NCBI GenBank assembly: GCA_003952965.2
Contig: CM025854.1
Coordinates: 5,472,812-5,536,811, forward strand
Length of the DNA: 64,000 nucleotides
Source of the DNA: Morella rubra
Taxonomy: Eukaryota; Streptophyta; Magnoliopsida; Fagales; Myricaceae
Reading direction: 5' to 3'
In this document: positions 11,529-22,426 of the stretch, in pieces
How positions within the stretch are numbered: position 1 is the stretch's first letter
Layout: every line of letters starts with the position of its first letter
Translations under genes and position numbers: made by a program
The notes under the pieces: model-generated
Told to the model about the DNA's origin: nothing
What the model saw: the letters and a program-made list of their open reading frames with translations, nothing else
Databases searched by the model: none

Positions 11529-12183
11529 ATACTATAATGTTTCACTATAAATAGGAACTCTTGTAAATGAGTTCACATCGAGGGCAGAAGGGAAATTGCA
11601 AGAAGTCAGAAAGGCTTTCATCGAAATGAAAGCGATGAATGTTGCGCCTAATACAGTGACATACAATACCTTGATAAATGGGTACAGCCCATACTGTAAT
11701 GTTTCACTATAAATACGAACTCTTGTAAATGAGTTCGCATCGAGGGCAGAAGGGAAATTGCAAGAAGCCAGTAAGGTTTTCATCGAGATGAAAGCGATGA
11801 ATGTTGCGCCTAATACAGTGATATACAATACCTTGATAAATGGGTAACAGCCAAGTGGGTGATAGTGACATTAGTGGCAGGCTTTATGAAGAGATGCTGA
11901 AGAATCAAGTTAAGGCCGATATTTTGACGCATAATGCCTCGATTCTAGGATTATGCGAGGAGGGTAAGGCAAAGAAAGCGGCATATCTGGTTAAGGAACT
12001 TGATAAGGAGAACTTAGTGCCCAATGCCGCATCCTTTTCTGCCCTTATTTATGGTCAATGCATGAAGAAGAACTCTGGACGTGCCTTACACATATACCAA
12101 AGCATGATTAGGAGTGGTTGTAATCCAAATGAGCATACCTTCAACATGTTGATATCAAACTTCTGCAAGAATGAGGATTATCT
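11529..12183 (+). pseudogene. PPR fragment, copy C, with internal tandem duplication
   Basis: This matches the middle of PPR-A (about 5985-6410): EASKVF..MKAMNVAPNTVTYNTLIN, then SQVGDSDISGRLYEEMLKNQVKADIL through NMLISNFCKNED. The first part is present twice as a direct repeat of about 161 bp (11529-11689 and 11690 onward). Each unit opens with catact(a/g)taatgtttcac, which is not PPR sequence. One extra base near 11847 (gggtaacagcc) breaks the frame at the second junction. After aatgaggat the match stops and joins DNA that in copy A lies about 0.9 kb downstream of the gene. It has no start or ends of its own. A rearranged relic, not a gene. Confidence 0.88.
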
Positions 12184-12390
12184 TTTAAGTAGAGATGAGG
12201 GTTGACGACTGTGTTTGCACGCCTCTGCTGTTGGAATATCTTTTCATAGTCAGTACTGCTCATCACTTGCGAGATTTTGGTTTTAGTGTATGTTCTTCTA
12301 GGGGCGTATAGGCCTTGTATATCTATCAGAAAGTACTGAACAACAGGCTTAGGATCAGTTAAATTTAATTATGGAATTAGTGCCTAACGG
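12184..12390. repeat. Copy C: displaced 3' spacer of the PPR-P450 unit
   Basis: From agtagagatgagggttgacg to gtgcctaacg the DNA matches about 7297-7610 of copy A, with an internal deletion, and 24698-25012 of copy B. The match ends within a few bases of where the P450 stop codon would be. This shows that copy C is a deletion derivative of the same unit. Confidence 0.8.
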
Positions 12391-13320
12391 CAATCTATTA
12401 TGCATCTATTTGTGAAAATCAAAATATTGAAACGAAGAAAAATGACTCAAATATATATCTAATAGAAAGAACTATTTTGCTTAGTAGGAAAAATATTATA
12501 TATTGTATAAATAGCTATTTTATCAGATAGGGTATGACATAGTTTTTTTTTTTTACTTATCCAAAAAAAAAATAAATAGCGACTACAATTTAGCAAAGCT
12601 AGTGATTGGCAAGTGGATTTTTGAGCCGTACTTCAAAAAATAAATAGAAATTGGGGATCGATTTGTTAGTGTGTGGTGACCGGTTCAACAGGCCGGAAAA
12701 TTTGGGATCGGTTTGTTAGTGTGTGGTGACCGGTTCGAGTTGCATGGCAGTTGTTGTAGTTTTGAAGGCTAATAAATAGTGAGAGTAGCAAAAGAAATGG
12801 GAAGGAAAATAGTGTTGACATTTTTTATCTTATCCGTTTATTTGATTTGGTTGTTTTGTTAGCACGTAATGGGTGTTTTTAAATAGGAGGATTAGACAAC
12901 ACTAATTGAAATTGGATAGTGACAGCTACTCAATATATTTCCAGGACTGATGAAGAATTTTTTTTTTTTATTTTTACTCTCTTGGTGGGCGGCGGGGAGT
13001 AATCTTATGGATATGTAAACCCAGCAACAGGACTCGAGTTGTTTGAGGTAATTTCTCCATGAATTGGACCTGACTGGAGAGCCCACTACAGTATTTTAGG
13101 GCCTTGCATGCAGCCGTCTGCCTGTGTTTTTTTTTTTTCCTAGTCCAATATTTCATTGTATGCATTCGAATTAGTTCATATGTAGATTTTTTCTTATATG
13201 GTTCTAACATTTGAGATGAAAGCATTACAACATTATTTAGAAGAGAAAAAAACTATACATCAGTGTCTTGCACACTTTGATTCGGTTGAACTTAAAAAAA
13301 AAAATAAGAATACACTTCTC
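12391..13320. other. Spacer 3' of RLP-B, shared with relic copy D
   Basis: No gene. Short blocks match 29050-30020: ttattatgcatc...gaaacgaagaaaaa, and catgaattggacctgactgg followed by cagtattttaggg. A short direct duplication (gggatcgatttgttagtgtgtggtgaccggttc) occurs near 12653 and 12707. Confidence 0.65.
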
Positions 13321-15840
13321 TTACTTTCTTCCCTTCACCCTTCCTCGGGTTTGTTGCTTCTTTCGGAAAATCCTCACAAACCAATCATGCTCTTTTGGAA
13401 TCATAATTTGTCCAATAAAAATTCCGACTACTAGTCCACATCCGTACCCGATCACAACTACTTTCCAATCAAACTGAAATAAACTTTTTGAGCCTTGATT
13501 CTCTTCAAAGATGGAAGGCCGTTGAAGTGATGAATCTCCACATGTCTTTGACAATGGCTTTCCACAGAGTCCTGGATTATGTTCGAATGAACTAATTTGA
13601 AATGTATCAAATTGTTTTCCACTTGGTATAGGCCCTGTAAGAGAATTGTTGGAGACGTTGAAAACCGCAAGGAAATTCAGCTGCACCAGTTCCAGTGGTA
13701 TCTCTCCAACCAGCTTGTTCTGAGCAAGGTCCAATGCTTCTAGGTTTTTCAAGTTTCCCAATGATGATGGGATATGTCCTGTGAGACCATTGTTGGAAAA
13801 GTTAAGCGACTGGAGTGCTGTTAGATTGCCTACGGCTTCTGGAATTTCTCCACGAAATCTATTGCATGAGAAATCAATGAATGTTAAGACATCTTGAATC
13901 CTCCAATACTCCTGCTCCTTGCCTTTGAACGTTATATTGAATGTATAATCAAACTAACTTCCCACCCAGTACTGCCGTTGATACCTACGAGCAAGTAGGT
14001 CAACTTCTTGGCATCAGAAGTTCTCATCGAATTCCATTGTAGAAGTACCTTGAAGGCAAGTTTCCAGAGAAATCATTGTGAGATAGGTCAATGATACGCA
14101 ATTTTGGAAATGTATCATTGGTTTCAGGGTCGTTTATTACACCATGAAATCTGTTAGAACGAAGAACAAGAATTTTCAACTGAGCAAGAGTTCCCAACCA
14201 AAAGGGAAAGGTATCGTGGATCTCATTGTCACCAACATGAAGAAACTCTAGCATCGGACAATGGACCAATGATCTCGGCAGCTGACCTTGTAACTGATTT
14301 TCACTCAAGTCAATTAGCTTTAAGTTGGCCCCCTTCGCCCATCCTTTTGGGATGATGCCATAGAAGTTGTTGTTTTGCAGTGAAAGCACTTCCAAAGAAC
14401 GACTGAAGTTGCCTAGACATGGATGAAGCGTGCCACTCAACATGTTAAAGGACAAATCAATTTCGACGAGTGAAGTCAAATTACAAACCCATGGTGAAAT
14501 TTTTCCGGTCAATGCATTATCCCAAACTTCTAATGACTGGATAGATGGAGGCAGAACCGGGAGAGAGCCTTGGAGCAGTTCTGATTAAGGACAAAACCTT
14601 CAAATTTGACCATGGAAGAATAGCCGGAGATTGTTCAAAGCCAGTGAGATAATTGCCAGAGAGCATCAAAACCTGAAGAGCATCTGTACTTGCATTGTAC
14701 ATCCATTTTGGAATTAAGCCTTGAAAACCGTTTCCCGATAGATCCAGCCATTGCAATTTATGTTGGCTTCGTAGGAAATCCGGGAACATCCTCAAATTGC
14801 AATAACCCAATCCGAGAGTCTCAAACTGTGGAAGAGTATCGTTGGCAGTGGCTTTGGTGAGCAAGGATAAATCGGTGAACCCGTTTCGTGAGAGATCCAA
14901 AAAAACGAGTTGGGTGAGGTTAGCGAGTGAATTTGGAATAGATCCTGAGAATCTGCAATCCCGAAGATCTAAAGTATGCAAAGAATAAGGTTTCCAATTG
15001 AAGCCGGTAGTTCCCCAGAGAAACTTGTACCACCGAGCCCTAAAACCTTAAGGGGACTGCTCGAGTTAAATGCAGGCAAATGGCCAGTGATTAGATCTTT
15101 GGTTCCTAATTCAAGAAATAATAGGTTTGGTAGTTGAAAAATTCTGACTGGGAATTCTCCATATAGTCCACATTTAAATAGTACTAGATGTGTCAAAGAA
15201 GATAAATTGCTATGCTCTCAGGTATGGTGGATGGTATGGAGACAGAACTAAGAAGAAGTTTTTGTATACTAGTTAAGTTTTGGACTAAGGTTCCAAGACT
15301 TTTAGAATATGCCTCATGATTGTAAGAAAGGTCGAGGGAAGACAACTTGGCAAGTTGTGATAATTCCGAGGGGATTTGACCAGAAAATTTAGAAAGGGAG
15401 AGGTTTAGATATTCTAGCCTCGAAAGATGGGCAACTCTAATGGGATTTGAGAGTAGTTGAAGTGATTATCCGCCAGATTAAGCCTTCGAAGGTGAACAAG
15501 GTGGAAGAGGCTGCTGTTGGAGTTGATAGAACCATAGAGACAGCTGCTACTGAGGTCAAGGCTGACAACATGACCTGTGTCCTCACTGCACTCAACCCCG
15601 TCCCATGAGCAGCAATCGCTATTATTCTTCCACGATGCAACCTTGGGATATGCAAAAGGATACGAGGAAACAGACTTGTTTATAACAAATCTATGCTTAA
15701 ATTGCATCAGAGCGGAGCTCTCATCTTCATGGCAAAGCAGCTGCAGAGAAGAGAAAGAGTTGGGAGAGTAAAAGAAGAAACCATGTGAGGAAGAAGACCA
15801 GACGCATAAACATGAAGCCATTGAAATATGCGCCCATCAT
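13321..15840 (-). pseudogene. LRR receptor-like protein (RLP), copy B, frameshifted
   Basis: Sister of the copy at 1-2415, here complete in extent. The ATG pair at 15840-15835 (MMGAYFNGFM) opens a signal peptide, but one extra base near 15740 shifts the frame before CHEDESSALMQFK. The LRRNT cap (CCSWDGVEC) and LRRs follow in several frames (15821-15414, 15196-14969, 14981-14517, 14512-14024), with more breaks near 13955 and 14040. The last stretch, 13761-13321, is open and shows the class C-terminus: LRRs, NPGLCGKPLSKTCGDS, an acidic juxtamembrane part, a membrane segment (VVVIGYGCGLVVGIFIGQIM) and a short basic tail ending GRVKGRK. No kinase. Close identity to copy A with different lesions suggests independent decay after duplication. 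Confidence 0.9.
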
Positions 15841-15932
15841 ATATGACTTTATGCCCTATAGATGTTTTTGACTCTTTAGGTAAATTATAAGGAAACACCA
15901 CAACTTTATAGTCTCACAAGGACACAAACAAC

Positions 15933-15954
15933 TATATATATATATATATATATA
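15933..15954. repeat. (TA)n microsatellite
   Basis: Eleven TA dinucleotides. Copy A at the same place (about 2523-2530) has only a short tatatat run, so the tract expanded after duplication. Confidence 0.9.
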
Positions 15955-16031
15955 AAAGCTTCAAGTACCGAGAAGAGTACTCCTCGTCAGTACTGGCCAA
16001 GATGTGAACGATGATGATTCCTGAGTACTTT

Positions 16032-16133
16032 ACGATCGTGCAAGTGACTATCGTGCTTAAATTCTTTTCCACTACTTAGTTATCTTTTCAAGTACTTTTG
16101 CAAAAGTAGACGTCCCACCGTTCCTCTTGGTGG

Positions 16134-16164
<31 letters not shown>

Positions 16165-16321
16165 AGTTTCATAAAAGAAACTTTACTTTGCAAAAGTAGT
16201 CCTTATTTTTTTTCTTTTTCTAAGTCAAGTTTCGTAAAAGAAACTTACTTTTGCAAAAGTAGTGGAAAAGATAACAGGTAGTGGAAAAGAATTTAAACAC
16301 GATAGTCACTTGCACGATCGT
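16032..16321. repeat. Inverted repeat, 78-bp arms
   Basis: The left arm, acgatcgtgcaagtgactat through ttttgcaaaagtag (16032-16109), is repeated in reverse complement at 16244-16321 with a few mismatches. The phrase cgttcctcttggtggt flanks the structure on both sides. The loop holds a long T run and two direct copies of a tcaagtttc.taaaagaaact phrase. Copy A has only one arm (about 3025-3090), so the inversion arose in copy B after the duplication. Confidence 0.85.
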
Positions 16322-16329
16322 TCCTCTTG

Positions 16330-17480
16330 GTGGTCATTGATAAAAACAGTAATGCAAAAAAAGTTTACGAATAATTTCTCCTCATTCTCATTCATTCCTA
16401 GAAACAAAGAATATATAATGGTTGGAAATCCTAACAACTTATGCAAGATTTACGGGGAGAGCTACACGTGTGGAATAGGTTGTTACAACCAATCGTTAGA
16501 TGCAGGTGCTTTAACAATCATGATCATAATGTTCATGACATATCGTGTTATAGAAGAAGAGAGTTAATTTGGTCATTTTGCTACAACAAATCAATTATAA
16601 TAATTGTGACAGAAAATGGGAAAATTAGACAATATTATAATTACAAAATGGGGTTAATGTTTTTGTTGGTGTGAAGTACCATATCCAGGGTCAAGATTTG
16701 CAAATCTTGAGGAATCTTTTTTCTTCCATTTCACAATAATATTTTCTTTATAAATACTAACGTATGGGTATCATGCATGCACTCTGTCAAAGACTTGGTC
16801 TACAATAGACTTTGTCTAACTCTTTTGAAATTTGTATTTTAAAATTTGTATTTCGAATTTTTAGTTGTTCAAGCTGATTTTCAGTGAGTTCTAGTTTGAA
16901 ATAGTTGCTATTTGAATGTCTTGTAACATTCTCTTTTTAGAAATAAAAGAGAAATTATAGAAATAATATTTGACAAAGTTAGAAATATAAATTTATAGAT
17001 TTTCTACTTGTATTTGTCCGAGGGCTGACTGTGGGTGAGACTCATTTACTTCTTCTTTTTCTATGGGTGCTCTGCATCACTAACTCTAAAATAAAATAAT
17101 CTTAATCTATGTAATTTATACTTTTTTAATTTAATATTTTTTAATAAATTTATTAAATTATTTTTTTCATTTATATAAAATTTATACTTTTTTCAATATA
17201 ATAATTTTAATAAATTTTTTTCCATAGAAATACTTGGGGTACAGAGGTTCCAAGTTAGTCTTTGGGTCTAATTTATTAACGGAATTGCTGACGACTAAAG
17301 GTTATAATAAAAAAACCTAAAAATAAAAATATGAATTATTAACTAAAAAATAAAAATATATGTTAAATAAAAACTAAAAAAAAATGAAAAAAAAAAGTTA
17401 CAAGACTAAAGAAGTAATTTAGCCCCAAAAAAAACCTCAGTTTCTCTACAAGTCCCCTGTGAAACATTAGTAAAAAAGAG
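16330..17480. other. Copy B spacer upstream of RLP-B
   Basis: No gene. Parallel to 3110-4540 of copy A, with shared phrases such as aacaatcatgatcataatgttcatgacat against catgatcataatgttcatgaca. It ends at the 9-bp target site of the Mutator-like MITE. Confidence 0.7.
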
Positions 17481-18037
17481 GTTAATGACCATTTTAGTCT
17501 CTGGGTTTTACACCCTTTTTAAAAATGGCTCCTTGGTTTTAAATTTACTCAAGCCGGTCCTTGAGTTATTATTGTTTGTCGATTTAATCTTTCTGTCCAA
17601 TTCCGTCACTTACATGCACAGTAGCTAACGGCGGGACACGTCACTCTCAATAAGATCCGGCCACACGTACCAGTTAAAAAAAAAAATCACATAGAAGAAC
17701 AGCCACTGGCATTTGTGTTTTTTTTTTAAAAAAAAAAACTAAACAGGAGAGGGGGAGTCTGGGCTCCTTGTCGCCGGGGTGGGTGGCTCATGCTGCTAGG
17801 CAAGCCACCCCTGCGGCTCCCCTGAGAAGGCGTGGTCAGGAGCCACCTCGCAAAGGGGAGCCCTCCCCTGAGTGACGTGTCTCGCCGTTAGCTAACTGTG
17901 CATGTAAGTGACGAAATTGGACGGACGGATTAAATCGACAAACAACAATAACCCAGGGATTGATTTGAGCAAATTTGAAACCCAAGGACCATTTTTAAAA
18001 AGGGGGTAAAACTCAAGGACAAAATGGTCATTAATCC
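17481..18037. mobile_element. Mutator-like MITE with long terminal inverted repeats
   Basis: The left end ttaatgaccattttagtctc and the right end, read in reverse (ttaatgaccattttgtcctt), begin inverted repeats of roughly 165 bp that continue through ttgtttgtcgatttaatc, cttacatgcacag and gctaacggcg. The middle, 17650-17870, is GC-rich with no coding sense. Flanks aaaaaagag (17472-17480) and taaaaagat (18038-18046) form an imperfect 9-bp target duplication, the length made by Mutator transposases. Copy A carries the unfilled site near 4525. No transposase, so it was moved in trans. Confidence 0.82.
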
Positions 18038-18456
18038 TAAAAAGATGGAGATCTTTGAACTTAAAGGAAAATTAGCAATATGGTCATTAGGTTTATACCA
18101 CGCTAGCGATTTAGTCACTAGGCTTCATTTTTTTACTTTATAGTCATTGAGTCCATACCCATGTGACGATTGAGTCATACCGTCCATATTTCGTCAATCC
18201 ATCTAACGAAACCTCATGACACATCAGCATTTTAACACGGCCGCGCCAACTCACTCAAAAAATGAAAAACTCACCGTTTAATATATCCTCCTCCGTAAAC
18301 AAACAGAAAAAAAAACATGGCCCACGCACTGGTGTAATTATCGATCAACAGGAACCCTTTTCTCTTGAATTTGCTCGTCCAAGTCGCCTGTCCACGACGG
18401 CGGAGCTCACCTTCTGACGCTAAACACAATGAATTTCCTCTCGCTTCTGGCGGATT

Positions 18457-18951
18457 ATGCGGAATGTTCTCGGCGACATTTTCGCTGACTGGCCTCCGCC
18501 TCTGAGATCCTCACTATTTGAATCATACTTTGATTGTTCACTTTCCGATGACTCTCCAGCACCGCTAATTTCCATGCGTATATCTTGGCTAATCCTCGTG
18601 CTTCTGTGTAAGCTTGACGGCAGAGCCGAGCGCTACAAAGACGTTTCCCTCTCATACATCTTCTTAACCAACAATCTTCAACACGTGGTCTCCACGGTCC
18701 AGATGTCAAACCTACACTACCTTCTTGGAGAGGAATGGATCACAAAGCACGAGGTGAAAGTGAAACAGTTCGCGGCGAACTACGAGAGGTTAGCGTGGAG
18801 CAAGGTGATCACGTCACTACCAAAGAATCCCGTGGCCCACATTTCGCCGGTGGAAGCGAAGTAGATTTTTAGGAAGTTCAACTCGATTTTCGACGAAGCT
18901 TATCAAGAGTTTTATCAACCCAAAAATAAAGTACTGCTGCACTTTTGTTGA
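18457..18951 (+). pseudogene. EXO70: Captured fragment of an exocyst EXO70 subunit gene
   Basis: EXO70 proteins tether secretory vesicles to the plasma membrane as part of the exocyst; plants have many. The translation shows the C-terminal helical-bundle part of the family: ISWLILVLLCKLDGRAERYK, SLSYIFLTNNLQHVVSTVQ, SNLHYLLGEEWITKHE, FAANYERLAWSKV, then PVAHISPVEAK. A TAG at 18862-18864 replaces the expected Glu, after which IFRKFNSIFDEAYQEFYQ continues in frame. The fragment starts right at the inner edge of the left TIR and lacks the first half and the last part of the protein. It has no promoter of its own. Family confident; the donor gene is elsewhere. Confidence 0.85.
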
Positions 18952-19599
18952 GGTTTTTCTCCCTTCTCTCTCAGGGAGTACCTGCTCAACATCCAGAATA
19001 TTAAACAGTACCTCATTTATCACTAGTCTTCCAGAAGAAAACTAGTCGCATATCCTATACATTCGCAGGTGTTATATATAAGTGCATGATACGTTGATCA
19101 AGAGACATGAATGAAAAACTGGAGATGTGACCAACCTTATAGCAACTTCTGGGACCATAATCTTAGGGAGATGTGAGGAAATTAAGCAGGGTGAAGGGTC
19201 TGACAAAAGACAGTAACTTGAGGTTAGCTAGAATCATATATATGCCAACCTTATTCCTACCAGTTTCTTCTTGGAGGTAATAAGGATATCATGGTTATAA
19301 TAAAATATTTTGCATTATCAATATTCCTTCAATGCAATAAGTATGCGAGCCAAGAAATGGGAGAGCAAGGTCAGCATCTTAGCCACCAACTAGCTATACG
19401 ACTCACGAGTAGAAGTAATATTATTTCTCGGCAAACAATAAAGGAGGGAGCCACACGAAGAAAGAGTGAGAACAACTGGCAGTATTGCAAGTGGCCACCG
19501 AGAAGAATTTTATCAAGAGCTTCCGTTGCCCTCTGTGTTGGTTGACAATTTTATATATGCTGCTTAACAGAGCAAATTCACGAATCCCAGCTTTTTATC

Positions 19600-20025
19600 A
19601 TGAGCTTTATCAAGAGCTTCCAAAACAGTCACAAATCCCAACTTTTTTTCGAAGATATTGACAGCTCCTGTTCCACACATTATGTAAGTGCTCCATCTAG
19701 CCCTGGCCGTGGCCCTGTGTCCGTCTATAGTGCCCCTGCGAGCCCAATGCACTTTGCACTTAGCTTAGCTATGATGTCGACAGCAACAGCCCATACTTCA
19801 TCGACTTCAACAATGAACGACTTTGAGTTCTCTGCGAGGTTAGGCTTAAGTGGTTTAGGTGGTACGAGGTCTATGAGCTCGGCGAACGAGCTTTTCTTGA
19901 ACGGGAAGATCCGGCCCATGAAGCTTTCCACCCACTTGGAACAGCCTCAGGTTTTAGCTCCATTGCTGGATCTCAAAGCAGAAGAGGACGATTTGGATCA
20001 GCTTGGCGGGAGAGGCAGAGATTAA
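19600..20025 (+). pseudogene. Captured fragment of a DUF1645-type plant gene
   Basis: The 141-codon frame contains YVSAPSSPGRGPV, YSAPASPMHFAL, NDFEFSARL and SMSSANELFLNGKIRPMKLS followed by PQVLAPLLDL and an acidic stretch. The repeated SAP(S/A)SP phrases with a FEF segment and the ELFxNGxIRP block are those I associate with the plant DUF1645 family of small proteins of poorly known role. The stop follows GGRGRD; the normal C-terminal part is missing. It sits in the Pack-MULE beside the EXO70 piece, on the same strand, with non-coding DNA between. Family call from memory, so moderate confidence. Confidence 0.62.
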
Positions 20026-20430
20026 GTACAAGAGATATGGTACCGGGGACCCATTTTCTCTTGTGCAAGTAAGTGACCTGAATGTTCTTCATTCTCTTGC
20101 GCAATAACCTTTGATTGTTTCGCAGAGTAGTAAAGCAGGGGATTCTGTCGCCCAGAAGCGAGAGGAAATTCATTGTGTTTAGCGTCAGAGGGTGAGCTCC
20201 GCCGTCGTGGACAGGCGTCTTGGACGAGCAGATTCAAGAGAAAGGGTTCCCGTTGTTCGATAATTACATGAATGCGTGGGCCATGTTTTTTTTGTCTGTT
20301 TGTTTACGGTGGAGGATATATTAAAAGGTGCGTTTTTTATTTTTTGAGTGCGTTGGCGATGATGTGTTAAAATATTGACGTGTCATGGTGTTTCGTTTGA
20401 TGGATGATGGACGGTATGACTTAATTGTTA

Positions 20431-21860
20431 GGCTAAATTACTCCAATAGTTCTTGGGTTTAGCCTTTTTCTCGATCGGTTTCTAAGGTATTTTTTATCCT
20501 ACCAGAATTTTTGAGGTTTATAATTTTTTCCACGTTAATTCTGCCGTCAGAAAGCCAACGAAATTTGCAGACGTGACTGACGGCGACCATATCAGATCCA
20601 ATAACATCCTGACACTTGTTAAAATATGTCACATTAGTTTAAAACGTTGCAAAATGGTGGGTCCCGCAGCCAGTATGTCATTCCACGTTAGATGTCGTTC
20701 GACCCCTTCAACGTCAAAACAACCACTACAGCTGAAAGGGAGAGTTGCAATACACTTGCTGCGCTTGCAGAGTTCCTATATTTACAAGAATTTTTTCAAG
20801 CACCTAGTGTGCACTACAGTTCTAAAAGAAATACAATGGCATTCAGTTATCCAAAAGAATCCATAGAACTACAACAGCACAAAAATGAGCTCTGAAACAC
20901 CAGATTGATCTTGTGCCACATTTGGTTTTAAATCGTGACCAGCCAAGCCATCTGATACTACAATTAAAACAGTTGCCGACCTCCTCCCTCTACGCCGGGC
21001 CAAGCCTACCCCACTCTGAGTCTTTTGACTTGGCCATTTTACTTCGTATGGGTACAAAAAGAGAAGGAGAGGTTGATTGAGAAACTGGAGAAGCATAAGG
21101 CAAAGGAGGGTTGCCTGAGCATTCACAGCAATCCCTACAACAGAATGATGATCAGTCCCAATGACATATTTCAAGGGAGTAGAACCAGGCAAGGAACCTG
21201 GAGTTTAAAATGTAAAGTCCTTTAGCTGTTGCAAACTCTATTGAAAAACTTACCATGTGAACATAGTCGGCGAAGGAACCCAAAATTTGTTTGAGTTTTT
21301 AGGAGATCTTTTATCTCCAGTACTCTGCCGCTCTGTTTTCAGATTTGGATACGCAAAAATTTGAGGGAGTTGTCTCCCGCTTTTATCCCTTCTTTAATTT
21401 TTTTTACCCTTACTGGCGCGCAACAACGACCCACGTGATTTTCCCATCACTGTAGAAGGCCAAGTTTCTTGTAGCGGTACTTCCATCTTAGTTTTTCGCA
21501 AAGTGACAAGAGAGGTCTGGACAGGAGAGTTTCTAGGGATTTTAAGGAGATTGGGGGAGAAGATAGATGATAGAGTTCTGTCCCTTCCCTTCCAACCGCA
21601 TTTCCCGCTGATCCTCTTCACACCATCATCTTAATCACCTTTTTTTTTCCCGCTGATGTGGCATATTTTAACTGGTGTCCGGAAATTATTGGATCTGACG
21701 TGGTCGTCATCAGCCACGTCTATAAATTCCGTTGGTTATCTGACAGCAAGACTAATGTGGGAAAAGTTATAAACTCCAGAGATAACGATAGGACAAAAAA
21801 TATCTTAGAGACTAATCGAAAAAAAAGCTGAACCTCAAAGATTGTCGGAGTAATTTAACC
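20431..21860. mobile_element. Second MULE-like element nested in the Pack-MULE's right TIR
   Basis: The left end ggctaaattactccaatagt and the reversed right end ggttaaattactccgacaat open inverted repeats of about 200 bp (both include a gaacctcaaa/ttgaggtttata type phrase, ggatctgatatggtcgcc-like sequence and a final catattttaac). Flanks taattgtta (20422-20430) and tgattgtta (21861-21869) make a 9-bp target duplication with one mismatch. It interrupts the outer element's right TIR, so it arrived later. No transposase is visible. Confidence 0.85.
20640..21650. other. Cargo of the nested MULE, not recognised
   Basis: Between the TIRs are two modest open stretches on the minus strand: 21192-20869 (107 codons, MPGSTPLKYVIGTDHHSVVG onward) and 21621-21394 (75 codons, rich in Lys, Arg, Ser). 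GC content is above the surrounding AT-rich DNA, as expected for captured exon or 5' UTR sequence. I could not name a family, and an intact gene is unlikely. Confidence 0.4.
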
Positions 21861-21964
21861 TGATTGTTATACGGAATATGAATTCAGTAATTATGAAGTA
21901 AAAAAATAAAATTTAATGACTAAAACATTAACAGTAACCATATCGTCAATGTTCCGAATTTAAA

Positions 21965-22426
21965 GGGCGCTGTCTTACATATGTTTATAAGGAGCTGCTA
22001 CTGTACTTTTATGTTTAAGGGGACGCGTCCGCTACCGCTTTTTAGTACGACATGGCGGTTATACGAATCCAACGGCAGTCGTCTATCCCAATCGTCATTC
22101 CCGCGTTTGAATAGAACTCTTTAGGGAATTCCAGATTTTGCTCTCTCTGATACTCCTCCTTATGGGAATCCAGGGCAATCTTTATTTGTCCTGTAATTCC
22201 ACCCTGGTCAGGGTGCAGAAGCAGATCACATGAGCTCAAACGCTCCATTTCTCTAATCTCTCGGTATTTGCATTCAGCGAAGGTTAGTCGCGTTGATCTC
22301 TTCAAGAGTCAGTCCCTTTTTTGTTTCGCTGAGTTCGGAAGATATCATTTGATTCAAACAACCACGATAGGGATAACCCAGCTTTTTGCTTGTTTACAAT
22401 CCCAACTGAAAACCCAATTTTTAAAT
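21965..22426. other. 5' region of PPR-B
   Basis: Matches about 4555-5019 of copy A (ggagctgctactgtactttt, tagtacgacatggcggttat, cgtcattcccgcgtttgaat). No separate gene. The Pack-MULE ends 471 bases upstream of the PPR-B ATG, so any promoter further upstream has been displaced. Confidence 0.75.

Larger units (their letters stand above)
18066..21955. mobile_element. Pack-MULE: 3.9-kb Mutator-like element with two captured gene fragments
   Basis: Terminal inverted repeats of about 390 bp: 18066-18455 pairs with the reverse complement of about 20145-20430 plus 21861-21955 (for example aacacaatgaatttcctctc at 18423 against gagaggaaattcattgtgtt at 20160). Flanks gaacttaaa (18057-18065) and gaatttaaa (21956-21964) are a 9-bp target duplication with one mismatch; copy A has one gaacttaaa at the empty site near 4546. 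Inside are fragments of EXO70 (18457-18951) and a DUF1645-type gene (19600-20025), and no transposase. The right repeat is split by a second MULE-like insertion (20431-21860). Capture of unrelated host gene pieces between long TIRs is the definition of a Pack-MULE. Confidence 0.9.

Noticed and set aside
18817..19023. Minus-strand frame inside the Pack-MULE
   Set aside because: Overlaps the EXO70 fragment on the plus strand, which has a clear family match; the reverse frame has none.
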